Numbered from the stretch's first letter, positions 1-6,306 are shown. The stretch is DNA of 7,075 nt from Acetobacteraceae bacterium (GCA_947476855.1 CANJSR010000261.1:1-7075); one strand, 5' to 3'. The notes: generated by a model from the sequence alone, not told the origin. Numbers and translations: made by a program.

Positions 1-777
1 GCGATGGCCGAGTTCGAGGCCGCCAAGGACAAGGTCATGATGGGCACCGAACGGCGCTCGCTGGTCATGTCCGAGGCTGAGAAGCGCATGACCGCCTATC
101 ACGAAGCCGGCCATGCGCTGTGCGCCCTGCATGAGCCCGAATGCGATCCCGTCCACAAGGCGACGATCATCCCGCGCGGCCGCGCGCTGGGCCTGGTCAT
201 GAGCCTGCCGGAAGGCGACCGCTACTCCAAGTCCAAGTCCAAGCTGCTGTCCGAGCTGACCATGGCGATGGGCGGTCGCGCGGCCGAGGAAATCATCTTC
301 GGACCGGACAAGGTCTCCAACGGCGCGGCCGGCGACATCAAGATGGCCACCGACCAGGTCCGCCGCATGATCACAGAATGGGGCATGTCCGAGAAGCTCG
401 GCATGATCTCCTACGGTGACAACAGCCAGGAAGTGTTCCTGGGTCATTCCGTGACGCAGACCAAGAACGTGTCCGAGGAAACGGCGCGCGAGATCGATCG
501 CGAGATCAAGGAGATCATCGACCGCGCCTATGGCAAGGCCCGCCGCCTGCTGACCGAGAACATCGAGGAACTGCACCGCGTCGCCCGTGGCCTGCTGGAG
601 CACGAGACGCTGTCCGGTGACGAAATCCGTACGGTCCTGCGGGGCGAGCCTGTGATCCGCAAGGTCGTCGACGAACCCGCGCCGGAAAGCCGTCGGGCGT
701 CCGTGCCGGTTGCCGGACGGCCTTCTTCGCCGACGCCGCCGGCGGGCGGACCGGCCCCGGCGCCGCAGCCGGGTTAG
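1..777 (+). CDS. ftsH: ATP-dependent zinc metalloprotease FtsH, C-terminal protease part (5' truncated by window edge)
   Basis: Seen: the frame is open from the first base to TAG at 775-777 and gives 258 residues of the M41 peptidase half of FtsH. Counting from the ATG at 4, the zinc-binding HEAGH motif is at residues 33-37 (bases 100-114). It is followed by the family block PVHKATIIPRGRALG. The third zinc ligand is expected to be Asp111, in the GDIK motif (family: the aspartate of the NDIK segment). The block ending TEWGMSEKLG and a long charged C-terminal helix follow. The last ~33 residues are a Pro/Ala-rich, probably disordered tail. Family knowledge: FtsH is a hexameric inner-membrane AAA+ protease that degrades misassembled membrane proteins and regulators such as LpxC and sigma-32. 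The transmembrane and AAA+ ATPase parts lie upstream of the window, so the ATG at 4 is internal and not a start. Oddity: a TCCAAG triplication at 226-243 encodes KSKSK. Identification is very secure. Confidence 0.98.
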   Translation, partial: AMAEFEAAKDKVMMGTERRSLVMSEAEKRMTAYHEAGHALCALHEPECDPVHKATIIPRGRALGLVMSLPEGDRYSKSKSKLLSELTMAMGGRAAEEIIFGPDKVSNGAAGDIKMATDQVRRMITEWGMSEKLGMISYGDNSQEVFLGHSVTQTKNVSEETAREIDREIKEIIDRAYGKARRLLTENIEELHRVARGLLEHETLSGDEIRTVLRGEPVIRKVVDEPAPESRRASVPVAGRPSSPTPPAGGPAPAPQPG

Positions 778-780
778 GGC

Positions 781-1701
781 GTGACTTCTGATCCCTTCTC
801 TCCTGACGACGGGGGGAGGGGCCTCGCGGCACCGACCCGGGGTGGATTACCCCCCACCCCGGCCCTCCCCCTCAAGGGGGGAGGGAGAGTTTGGGCCGGG
901 ATCAGCCTGGACCGGCCTCGGAACATGGGCATTCTGAATGCCACCCCCGACAGTTTCAGTGACGGAGGCACCCATCTCGATCCGGGTGTCGCCATTGCCG
1001 CCGGCTTGGCCATGGCGGTTGATGGGGCCGATATCATCGATGTGGGTGGGGAGAGTACCCGGCCGGGCGCGCCCGTTGTTCCGCCCGAGGATGAGCAGGC
1101 CCGCGTCATTCCGGTAATCCGCGCGCTGGCCGATGCCGGGCTGACCGTGTCCATCGATACCCGCAACGCCGCCACGATGGCGGCCGCGCTGGATGCGGGG
1201 GCGGCCATCGTCAACGATGTGTCCGGCCTGACCTTCGACCCGCACTCCCGTCCCCTGGTCGCGCATCGAGGCTGCCCCGTCGTGCTCATGCACATGCGCG
1301 GCACGCCGGCGACGATGAACAGCCTGACCCAGTATGACGACCTGATCCGCGATGTGACGCGGGAATTGCAGGCGCGCCTCGTGCTGGCCATGGCCGCCGG
1401 CATCGGGCGGGACCTGATCGCGCTCGATCCCGGCATCGGCTTCGCGAAAACCGGGGAGCAGTCGGTCGCCATCCTGAAGCGCCTGGACGCCTTCGTGGCG
1501 CTCGGGTTCCCGGTGCTGGTCGGCGTGTCGCGCAAATCCTTCATCGGTCGCATGACCAACGAACCCGATGCCTCCCGCCGGTTGGGCGGATCGCTGGCCG
1601 CGGCGTTGTTCGCGGCCTCTCACGGCGCGGCGATCTTGCGTGTGCATGACGTGCGGGAGACCGCTCAGGCAATTGCCATATGGGAATCCCTGCGCGCATA
1701 G
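781..1701 (+). CDS. folP: Dihydropteroate synthase; start uncertain (GTG 781 or ATG 925)
   Basis: Condenses p-aminobenzoate with 6-hydroxymethyl-dihydropterin diphosphate to give dihydropteroate in cytosolic folate synthesis; it is the sulfonamide target. Seen (numbered from GTG 781, 306 aa): MGILNATPDSFSDGG at 49-63 (canonical NVTPDSFSDGG, here Val to Ala), DVGGESTRPGA at 87-97, SIDTR at 125-129, NDVSG at 145-149, MHMRGTP at 170-176, DPGIGF at 216-221, the SRKSFIG pterin/phosphate loop at 250-256 and the closing RVHD at 287-290. All family motifs are present. Start: E. coli FolP has a short stretch with a G-x-S-L-D pattern before its MGILN motif, and here GISLDRPRN precedes it, so homology extends upstream of Met49. 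The only standard starts in frame are GTG 781 and ATG 925, and neither has a convincing Shine-Dalgarno. From 781, residues ~4-38 are encoded by a palindromic repeat. The gene begins 3 nt after the ftsH stop. The product is certain; the N-terminus is not. Confidence 0.95.
   Translation: MTSDPFSPDDGGRGLAAPTRGGLPPTPALPLKGGGRVWAGISLDRPRNMGILNATPDSFSDGGTHLDPGVAIAAGLAMAVDGADIIDVGGESTRPGAPVVPPEDEQARVIPVIRALADAGLTVSIDTRNAATMAAALDAGAAIVNDVSGLTFDPHSRPLVAHRGCPVVLMHMRGTPATMNSLTQYDDLIRDVTRELQARLVLAMAAGIGRDLIALDPGIGFAKTGEQSVAILKRLDAFVALGFPVLVGVSRKSFIGRMTNEPDASRRLGGSLAAALFAASHGAAILRVHDVRETAQAIAIWESLRA
793..885. repeat. Compound palindromic repeat: three adjacent hairpins at the ftsH-folP junction
   Basis: Seen: three consecutive inverted repeats. 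(1) 793-803 pairs with 811-821: 11 bp including three G-U wobbles, 7-nt loop. (2) 837-845 pairs with 854-862: 9 perfect bp, 8-nt loop. (3) 863-871 pairs with 877-885: 9 perfect bp, plus a T-G pair closing a 3-nt loop. Arms are runs of C and G broken by single T/A, a pattern common in dispersed intergenic palindromes of GC-rich alphaproteobacteria (from memory, not searched). No T-tract follows, so it is not a classical intrinsic terminator. The forward frame is open through all three hairpins, so the element would encode FolP residues ~5-35 if GTG 781 is the start. In that frame hairpin 3 reads as PALPLKGGG. Alternatively it is an untranslated spacer that stabilises or attenuates the ftsH-folP transcript. 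Confidence 0.8.
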
Positions 1702-1749
1702 GGCAGGTTTGCCGTTCGCAGGGCCGTCGAGGCACGCTACACACGCTTC

Positions 1750-1766
1750 CGGAGTATGACGGAGTA
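1750..1766 (+). promoter_or_regulatory. Duplicated Shine-Dalgarno leader of glmM with a 3-codon mini-ORF
   Basis: The 67-nt gap after folP ends in two copies of CGGAGTA, at 1750-1756 and 1760-1766. The second GGAG (1761-1764) sits 4 nt before the glmM ATG. The first sits just before an ATG at 1756 that reads Met-Thr-Glu-stop (1756-1767) and ends 1 nt before the glmM start. The ribosome-binding role of the second copy is well supported and fixes the glmM start. A function for the mini-ORF is only a possibility. No convincing -35/-10 pair was seen in this gap. Confidence 0.55.
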
Positions 1767-1768
1767 AA

Positions 1769-3139
1769 ATGTCTCGGACCAGACGCCTTTTTGGGACGGA
1801 CGGCATTCGTGGCAAGGCCAATTCCGATCCCATGACCGCCGGAACCGCCTTGCGCCTGGGCCAGGCCGCGGGGTTGATGTTCACGCGCGGCCCGCACCGC
1901 CCCCATGTTGTGATCGGCAAGGACACTAGGCTGTCCGGCTATATGATTGAGCCAGCCCTGACCGCCGGCTTCATCGGCGCCGGCATGGATGTGACGCTGC
2001 TGGGTCCGTTACCGACACCGGCCGTGGCGATGCTGACGCGCTCCCTGCGGGCGGACTTGGGCGTGATGATCTCCGCCTCCCACAACCCCTACGAAGACAA
2101 CGGGATCAAGCTGTTCACCCCGGACGGCAACAAGCTGTCCGATGAGATGGAGCTTGAGATCGAGGCGATGATGGACTCGCCATTGGCCGACCGGCTCGCG
2201 GCGTCCGCCGATCTGGGCCGAGCGTACCGGCTGGAAGATGCGGCGGGGCGGTATATCGAGGCGGCAAAGGCCAGTTTCCCGCGTGGCCTGCGTCTGGACG
2301 GGCTGAAGATCGTGCTGGATTGCGCGAACGGCGCGGCCTATCGCGTGGCGCCGAAGATCTTGTGGGAGCTGGGGGCGACGGTCACCCAGATCGGCGTCAG
2401 CCCGGACGGGTTCAACATCAACAAGGACTGCGGTTCGACCGTCCCCGACCTTCTGTGCGCCGAGGTGCAGGCGCAGGGCGCTGATATCGGCATCGCGCTG
2501 GACGGCGACGCGGACCGTGTGGTGATCGCCGACCAGAACGGCGACCTGATCGATGGCGACCAGATCCTGGGCCTGATCGGCCATTCCTGGGCCAAGTCGG
2601 GCCAGTTGCGCGGCGGCGCCGTCGTGGCGACCGTGATGTCCAACCTGGGGCTGGAGCGTTTCCTCGGCGGGCTGGGCGTGACCCTGCACCGGACCCAGGT
2701 CGGCGACCGTTACGTGGCGGCCCGCATGCGCGAGAGCGGAATCAACGTCGGCGGCGAACAGTCGGGCCACGTCATCCTGTCCGACTTCGCGACGACCGGG
2801 GACGGCATCCTGGCAGCGTTGCAGGTCCTCGCGGTCCTGGTGCAGCAGGGACGTTCGGCGGCCGAGGTCTGCCGCGTCTTCGAACCCTTGCCGCAGGTGC
2901 TGAAGAATGTCCGCTTCTCCGGCCCGTCCCCGCTGCGGGATGAAACGGTGCAGCGCGACATCAAGGCGGCGGAGCAGCGGCTGAACGGCTCGGGCCGCGT
3001 GCTGATCCGCGAGAGCGGAACCGAACCCTTGGTCCGCGTGATGGCCGAGGGCGAGGACCAGGCGCTGGTCACCCGCGTGGTCGACGATTTGTGCGGCATC
3101 ATCGCCGCGGCCGCGCGCGTGCCGGAACGGGCCGGCTGA
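1769..3139 (+). CDS. glmM: Phosphoglucosamine mutase
   Basis: Interconverts glucosamine-6-phosphate and glucosamine-1-phosphate, supplying UDP-GlcNAc for peptidoglycan and lipopolysaccharide; cytosolic. Seen (456 aa, slightly longer than the 445-aa E. coli enzyme): N-terminal LFGTDGIRG at 7-15; the phosphoserine loop ISASHNP at 101-107, where Ser104 corresponds to E. coli Ser102; the magnesium loop DGDADR at 245-250; the sugar-binding loop GGEQSGH at 328-334; and the C-terminal phosphate-binding loop [12 protein letters not shown] at 414-425. All four domains of the alpha-D-phosphohexomutase fold are therefore present. GEQSGH and RESGTEP favour GlmM over phosphoglucomutase or phosphomannomutase. 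The ATG at 1769 has GGAG 4 nt upstream and begins right at the conserved N-terminus, so the start is firm. The stop overlaps the thiD start by 1 nt (TGATG), implying translational coupling. By the usual family rule, activity requires phosphorylation of the active serine. Confidence 0.98.
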   Translation: MSRTRRLFGTDGIRGKANSDPMTAGTALRLGQAAGLMFTRGPHRPHVVIGKDTRLSGYMIEPALTAGFIGAGMDVTLLGPLPTPAVAMLTRSLRADLGVMISASHNPYEDNGIKLFTPDGNKLSDEMELEIEAMMDSPLADRLAASADLGRAYRLEDAAGRYIEAAKASFPRGLRLDGLKIVLDCANGAAYRVAPKILWELGATVTQIGVSPDGFNINKDCGSTVPDLLCAEVQAQGADIGIALDGDADRVVIADQNGDLIDGDQILGLIGHSWAKSGQLRGGAVVATVMSNLGLERFLGGLGVTLHRTQVGDRYVAARMRESGINVGGEQSGHVILSDFATTGDGILAALQVLAVLVQQGRSAAEVCRVFEPLPQVLKNVRFSGPSPLRDETVQRDIKAAEQRLNGSGRVLIRESGTEPLVRVMAEGEDQALVTRVVDDLCGIIAAAARVPERAG

Positions 3140-3948
3140 TGCGCGGCCGGGTTCTGATCATCGCCGGCTCGGATTCCGGCGGCGGCGCGGGTATCCAGGC
3201 CGATATCAAGACCGTGACGGCGCTGGATGGGTTCGCCATGACGGCGATCACCGCGCTGACGGCACAGAACACCCAGGGCGTGTTCGGGGTGCATCCCGTG
3301 CCGCTCGACTTCGTGCGCCAACAGATCGAAGTCGTGATGAACGACCTCGGCGCCGACGTGATCAAGACCGGGATGCTGGGCGATAGCGGCACGATCGGGG
3401 CGGTGTGCGACGCGCTGGCCGATTTTGCCCCCAAGGTGCCGCTGGTGCTGGACCCGGTGATGGTGGCCAAGGGCGGGCACAACCTGCTGGCGGCGGAGGC
3501 CGTCGCGACCCTGCGCCAGCGGCTGCTGCCGCGTGCAGCGGTGATCACGCCCAACCTGCCGGAAGCCGAGGCGCTGACCGGCATGCAGATCCACTCCGTC
3601 GCGGATATGCGCGTCGCGGCCGGCCTGCTGCTGTCGCTGGGCGTGCCGGCGGTGCTGCTGAAAGGCGGGCATCTGGAGGGGGACGTGCTGACCGATCTGC
3701 TGGCGACGGCGGATGGGATCGAGGCGTTCTCGGCAGACCGCATCCAGACCAGGCACACGCATGGGACCGGCTGCACCACGGCCTCGGCCGTCGCCGCTGG
3801 CCTGGCGCAGGGGCTGGGGTTGCGGGACGCGGTGATCCGCGCGCGGGCCTATGTGCGGGCGGCCATCGCGGCGGCGCCCGGGTTTGGCGGCGGGCATGGG
3901 CCGCTGAACCATGCGGTCACCTTCGATCCGTCACGTCTGGAAGCCTGA
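3139..3948 (+). CDS. thiD: Hydroxymethylpyrimidine/phosphomethylpyrimidine kinase
   Basis: Phosphorylates 4-amino-5-hydroxymethyl-2-methylpyrimidine (HMP) and then HMP-P to HMP-PP for thiamine synthesis or salvage; cytosolic, ribokinase fold. Seen (269 aa): N-terminal IAGSDSGGGAGIQADIKT at 8-25, ALTAQNTQGV at 40-48, KTGMLGD at 76-82, DPVMVAKGG at 105-113, TPNLPEAEALTG at 137-148, KGGH at 175-178, and the anion-hole/catalytic HGTGCTTASAVAAGLA at 208-223, with Cys212 as expected for this family. Length is normal. The ATG at 3139 overlaps the glmM TGA. An in-frame ATG at 3091 inside glmM would add 16 non-conserved residues and is rejected. The PdxK-type alternative is less likely given GSDSGGGAG and GTGCT in this arrangement. 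Placement behind glmM has no direct metabolic logic. No THI-box-like leader can be expected inside the coupled unit. Confidence 0.96.
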   Translation: MRGRVLIIAGSDSGGGAGIQADIKTVTALDGFAMTAITALTAQNTQGVFGVHPVPLDFVRQQIEVVMNDLGADVIKTGMLGDSGTIGAVCDALADFAPKVPLVLDPVMVAKGGHNLLAAEAVATLRQRLLPRAAVITPNLPEAEALTGMQIHSVADMRVAAGLLLSLGVPAVLLKGGHLEGDVLTDLLATADGIEAFSADRIQTRHTHGTGCTTASAVAAGLAQGLGLRDAVIRARAYVRAAIAAAPGFGGGHGPLNHAVTFDPSRLEA

Positions 3949-3949
3949 G

Positions 3950-4687
3950 ATGCTGCCCCGCGCCATCCTGTTCGACATGGACGACACGTTGATCTCTGCC
4001 TACGCGCAGCCAGAGAAAGCCTGGCACGCCATCGCCCATGAATTCGCCGAGGCGCTGCATCCGTTGCCTCCGCTGGTGGTGGCCGAGGCGGTGAACAAGG
4101 TCTCCGACGCGTTCTGGTCGGACCCGGAACGGCATCGCTGGGGCCGGCTACAACTCGTCGATGCGCGGGCCGCCATCGTGGCCGAGGCGTTCGGGGCCCT
4201 GACCGAGGCCGGTCACGCGACGCCCGATCCGACCCTGACGCATCTGATGTCGGCGCGGTATGGGACGTATCGCGAGGAGAATATGTACCTGTTCGATGGC
4301 GCGCATGACGTCGTCGACTGGTTCCGCGCGCAGGGCGTCAAACTGGCTCTGGTGACGAACGGGACCTCGGCCGCGCAACGCGCCAAGATCGAGCGGTTCG
4401 ACCTGGAGCACCGGTTCCACCACATCCAGATCGAGGGCGAACACGGTTTCGGCAAGCCCGAGGAACGCGCCTACCGCCATGCCCTGGCCAGCCTGGGTGC
4501 GGCACCGCATGAGGCGTGGATGGTCGGCGACAACCTGGAATGGGAAGTGGTCGCCCCGCAGCGCCTGGGCATCCACGCGATCTGGCACGATGCCCTGGGG
4601 CGCGGCTTGCCCCAGGACACGCATGCCAAACCGGATCGGATCATCCGGTCGTTGCTGGAATTGCTGCCGGACGACCCCTCGGCCTAA
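3950..4687 (+). CDS. HAD-superfamily hydrolase, probable phosphatase
   Basis: Seen (245 aa): motif I FDMDDTL with nucleophile Asp9 and acid/base Asp11; motif II VTNGT with Thr136; motif III FGKPE with Lys169; motif IV VGDNLEWE, with Asp194 and Glu199 as the likely Mg2+ ligands (Glu instead of the second Asp is tolerated in the superfamily). A helical cap of ~100 residues lies between motifs I and II (residues ~18-115), the C1 type of the YjjG/phosphoglycolate-phosphatase-like subgroup. This fits a soluble Mg2+-dependent phosphomonoesterase. The substrate cannot be read from sequence. Start: ATG 3950 lies 1 nt after the thiD TGA; an in-frame ATG at 3911 inside thiD would add 13 unconserved residues and is rejected. 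The tight spacing suggests co-translation with thiD, so a phosphorylated thiamine or pyrimidine intermediate is a reasonable guess, no more. Its TAA shares bases with the stop of the convergent gene. Confidence 0.93.
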   Translation: MLPRAILFDMDDTLISAYAQPEKAWHAIAHEFAEALHPLPPLVVAEAVNKVSDAFWSDPERHRWGRLQLVDARAAIVAEAFGALTEAGHATPDPTLTHLMSARYGTYREENMYLFDGAHDVVDWFRAQGVKLALVTNGTSAAQRAKIERFDLEHRFHHIQIEGEHGFGKPEERAYRHALASLGAAPHEAWMVGDNLEWEVVAPQRLGIHAIWHDALGRGLPQDTHAKPDRIIRSLLELLPDDPSA

Positions 4688-5322
4688 CCTGCCCGCTGAT
4701 AGCGCTTGCAGCGCATCACCAGCAGCCCGCTGAAGAACCGGTTCATCCGCGCCGACCACGGCGTCCGCGCCGCCTTCGTCCAGGCGTCGGAGCGGGACAC
4801 CGACGCGTCCGTCAGATGGTACAGCGCGACATATTTCCGCTCGACGCCCTCTCCCCCGGCCTGGAACCGGCGCGCGGACAGCACGCCCGGAACCGCGGAC
4901 AGGAACGGAAGATGCTCCGTGTTGTACCATTCCTGGAACTCAGCCTCGGCCGCCGGATCGACGTTCATCGAGGCGACCAGCAGGCCGCCGGCGCCCTCGG
5001 GCGCGGTCGCCTCTCCGGGCACAAGCTGAGACCCCTCGAACCGCAAAATCCGCGTTGCCTTCTTGGTCACCCGCTTGGTCCAGGGGGAACCGTTCGCGCC
5101 TCCCACCGCCAGATAGGGCGGGGTGTACAGAACGCCGTGGCTCTCCAGATCATACGTTGCAACCGCCAGCGTCGAGTTGTCGTCCCCGATCCAGCGTTCG
5201 GCGTTGATGAAGCCCGGCACGGCCATGCGCTCGGGGACGTGTTCCTTGTCGTACCAGTCATGAAACTCATCGGCATGGGCGGTCGAAAAGTCGAACGACG
5301 CGAGCAGCAGGCCCTTGGCCAT
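4684..5322 (-). CDS. Tandem EthD-like (dimeric alpha/beta barrel) protein of unknown function
   Basis: Seen (212 aa): two similar halves of ~105 residues. Residues 4-44 (LLLASFDF...EFHDWYDKEHVPERMAVPGFINAERW) match residues 113-153 (GLLVASMNVD...EFQEWYNTEHLPFLSAVPGVLSARRF). Each is followed by a second strand (LAVATYDLES; YVALYHLTDA) and a Trp-containing helix (SPWTKR; DAWTKA). The pattern of strand, then WYxxEHxP, then VPGfxxaRR is that of EthD-like/dimeric alpha-beta barrel domains, so the duplicated protein could form the barrel within one chain. There is no signal peptide and no obvious metal or heme motif beyond the repeated His in the EH pair (residues 28 and 137). Start: ATG at 5322 is preceded by GGAGGAAA with ~6-nt spacing. 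The upstream in-frame ATG at 5484 lies across the divergent gene and is rejected. It converges on the HAD gene with 4-nt overlapping ends and diverges from the MBL hydrolase. Function is unknown; EthD relatives occur in aromatic and ether degradation or as stress proteins. Confidence 0.88.
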   Translation of the reverse strand: MAKGLLLASFDFSTAHADEFHDWYDKEHVPERMAVPGFINAERWIGDDNSTLAVATYDLESHGVLYTPPYLAVGGANGSPWTKRVTKKATRILRFEGSQLVPGEATAPEGAGGLLVASMNVDPAAEAEFQEWYNTEHLPFLSAVPGVLSARRFQAGGEGVERKYVALYHLTDASVSRSDAWTKAARTPWSARMNRFFSGLLVMRCKRYQRAG

Positions 5323-5431
5323 GGGGGGTTTCCTCCGGGTTTCGTGGTTGGCGCGATCCTGCCACGCGGGTGGCGACGTTGCGAGTCCCGCTCGTTTGCG
5401 GCATGACCTTGGAAAACCAAGCGAGGATGCC
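5323..5431. promoter_or_regulatory. Divergent intergenic region between the EthD-like and MBL-fold genes
   Basis: These 109 nt must carry the start signals of both genes. Toward the minus gene there is a strong Shine-Dalgarno (GGAGGAAA, complement of 5329-5336). Toward the plus gene, GCGAGG at 5421-5426 sits 5 nt before the ATG at 5432. A perfect 14-nt hairpin/palindrome, CTTGG-AAAA-CCAAG (5408-5421), lies immediately before that site and could be an operator or an RNA hairpin near the ribosome site. A weak sigma70-like pair facing right is TTGCGA (5379-5384) with CATGAC (5402-5407), 17-nt spacing; the -10 matches only half the consensus. No confident promoter can be named. Confidence 0.45.
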
Positions 5432-6265
5432 ATGCCTTTCCTGACCGAACCGGAGCCGGAACGCGGCGCCAACCTTCCGATCATGCCCGGTATCAGCCGG
5501 ATCGTTGCCGCGAACCCCGGCCCGATGACCTATTTCGGCACCAACACCTATCTCATTGAAACAAACGAGGGCCTGGTGGTGCTGGACCCGGGTCCCGAAG
5601 ACCACCCCGAGCATGTCGATAACATCATCCGCCACACCGGCGGCCAGATCGCGTACATCCTGCTCAGCCACGCGCACCACGATCATTTCGGCGCGGTCGC
5701 CGAACTCCAGGCGCGGACCAATGTCCCGACCGTCGGCTTCACAACCAGCATTGATGAGCGGTTCGAGGCCGACATCAAGCTGAAGGACGGCGATGTGTTC
5801 GCCGGCCTGACCGCCGTCCATACACCTGGCCACGCGGCCGACCACCTGTGCTTCGCGGTAAAGGCCCCGAACGGCGATCGCGTCCTGTTCAGCGCCGATC
5901 ACGTGATGTCCTGGTCCACCAGCATCGTCAGTCCGCCAAACGGCGACATGAAGGACTATTTCAACAGTCTCGAACTGCTGCTGAAGCGGGAAGACGACGT
6001 GTTCCTGCCCGGCCACGGCCCGGAACTGCGCGACCCGCGCGCCCTGGTGCGGGAGATGCTGACCCACCGCATGGCGCGGGAGAACGCAATCGCCAAGAAG
6101 CTCTCGGAAGGCCCGGCTTCGACCTACACATTGATGGATACGCTGTATTCACAGGTGAACCCACGCCTCCGCAAGGCGGCCGAACGGAATGTGCTGGCCC
6201 ATCTGCTGAAGATGGAGATCGAGCACAAGGTGGCCCGCGATGGAGAGATGTGGCGCGCCGCCTGA
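5432..6265 (+). CDS. Metallo-beta-lactamase-fold hydrolase with C-terminal winged-helix-like domain (glyoxalase II/LACTB2 type)
   Basis: Seen (277 aa): an N-terminal NPGPMTYFGTNTYLI strand pair (28-42); DPGP at 52-55; the zinc motif SHAHHDHFG, with His80, His82, Asp84 and His85 as HxHxDH; third histidine His134 in HTPGHAADH; bridging Asp156 in FSADHVMSW; and His195 in LPGHGP. All ligands for a binuclear metal site are present. Residues ~205-277 (RENAIAKKL...LYSQVNPRLRKAAERNVLAHLLKMEIEHKV) match the winged-helix-like tail of LACTB2-type proteins, which separates it from true beta-lactamases and from classical glyoxalase II. Probably a soluble thioesterase, nuclease-like or lactonase hydrolase; the substrate is unknown. 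There is no signal peptide. Start: ATG 5432 with GCGAGG upstream; the in-frame ATG at 5315 would overlap the divergent gene and is rejected. It shares its upstream region with the EthD-like gene, so co-regulation is possible. A GC hairpin follows the stop. Confidence 0.93.
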   Translation: MPFLTEPEPERGANLPIMPGISRIVAANPGPMTYFGTNTYLIETNEGLVVLDPGPEDHPEHVDNIIRHTGGQIAYILLSHAHHDHFGAVAELQARTNVPTVGFTTSIDERFEADIKLKDGDVFAGLTAVHTPGHAADHLCFAVKAPNGDRVLFSADHVMSWSTSIVSPPNGDMKDYFNSLELLLKREDDVFLPGHGPELRDPRALVREMLTHRMARENAIAKKLSEGPASTYTLMDTLYSQVNPRLRKAAERNVLAHLLKMEIEHKVARDGEMWRAA

Positions 6266-6281
6266 GCCTGTTTCCGCTTGC

Positions 6282-6306
6282 GGACCGGGGAGTCGTGCCC
6301 CGGTCC
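6282..6306 (+). terminator. Strong GC hairpin after the MBL-fold gene, possible terminator
   Basis: GGACCGGGG (6282-6290) pairs perfectly with CCCCGGTCC (6298-6306): 9 bp around a 7-nt loop, starting 16 nt after the TGA at 6263-6265. The position suits a transcription end. No T-tract follows (the next bases are GC-rich), so it may be a Rho-assisted end or an mRNA-stabilising 3' hairpin. A small competing stem, TCCGC-TT-GCGGA (6273-6284), overlaps its left arm. Confidence 0.55.

Noticed and set aside
863..900. Intrinsic terminator between ftsH and folP
   Set aside because: The hairpin is strong but no T-run follows and the folP frame continues through it, so a repeat element fits better.
1702..1768. 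A promoter for glmM in the folP-glmM gap (TTGCCG near 1709, TAC-rich stretch near 1738)
   Set aside because: Spacing would be about 20-21 nt and the -10 match is poor; not strong enough to list.
774..1926. Long open frames on the minus strand opposite folP and the start of glmM (up to 359 codons)
   Set aside because: They are compositional shadows of GC-rich coding DNA: Arg/Gly/His-rich, no recognisable domains, fully opposite genes with complete family motifs.
3091..3138. N-terminal extension of ThiD by 16 residues from an ATG inside glmM
   Set aside because: The extension is Arg-rich and unconserved; the kinase motif starts a few residues after ATG 3139, which forms a typical TGATG overlap.
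2710..3912. A 400-codon minus-strand open frame opposite glmM/thiD
   Set aside because: Low-complexity Arg/Gln/His composition and no domain; the plus-strand thiD and glmM motifs are unambiguous.
4516..5406. A 296-codon plus-strand open frame across the HAD 3' end and the EthD-like gene
   Set aside because: Antisense/out-of-frame shadow. The minus-strand reading shows a duplicated conserved domain with a good ribosome site; this one has neither.
5267..6067. A 266-codon minus-strand open frame opposite the MBL-fold gene
   Set aside because: No ribosome site or domain; the plus strand carries all metal-binding motifs of the family.
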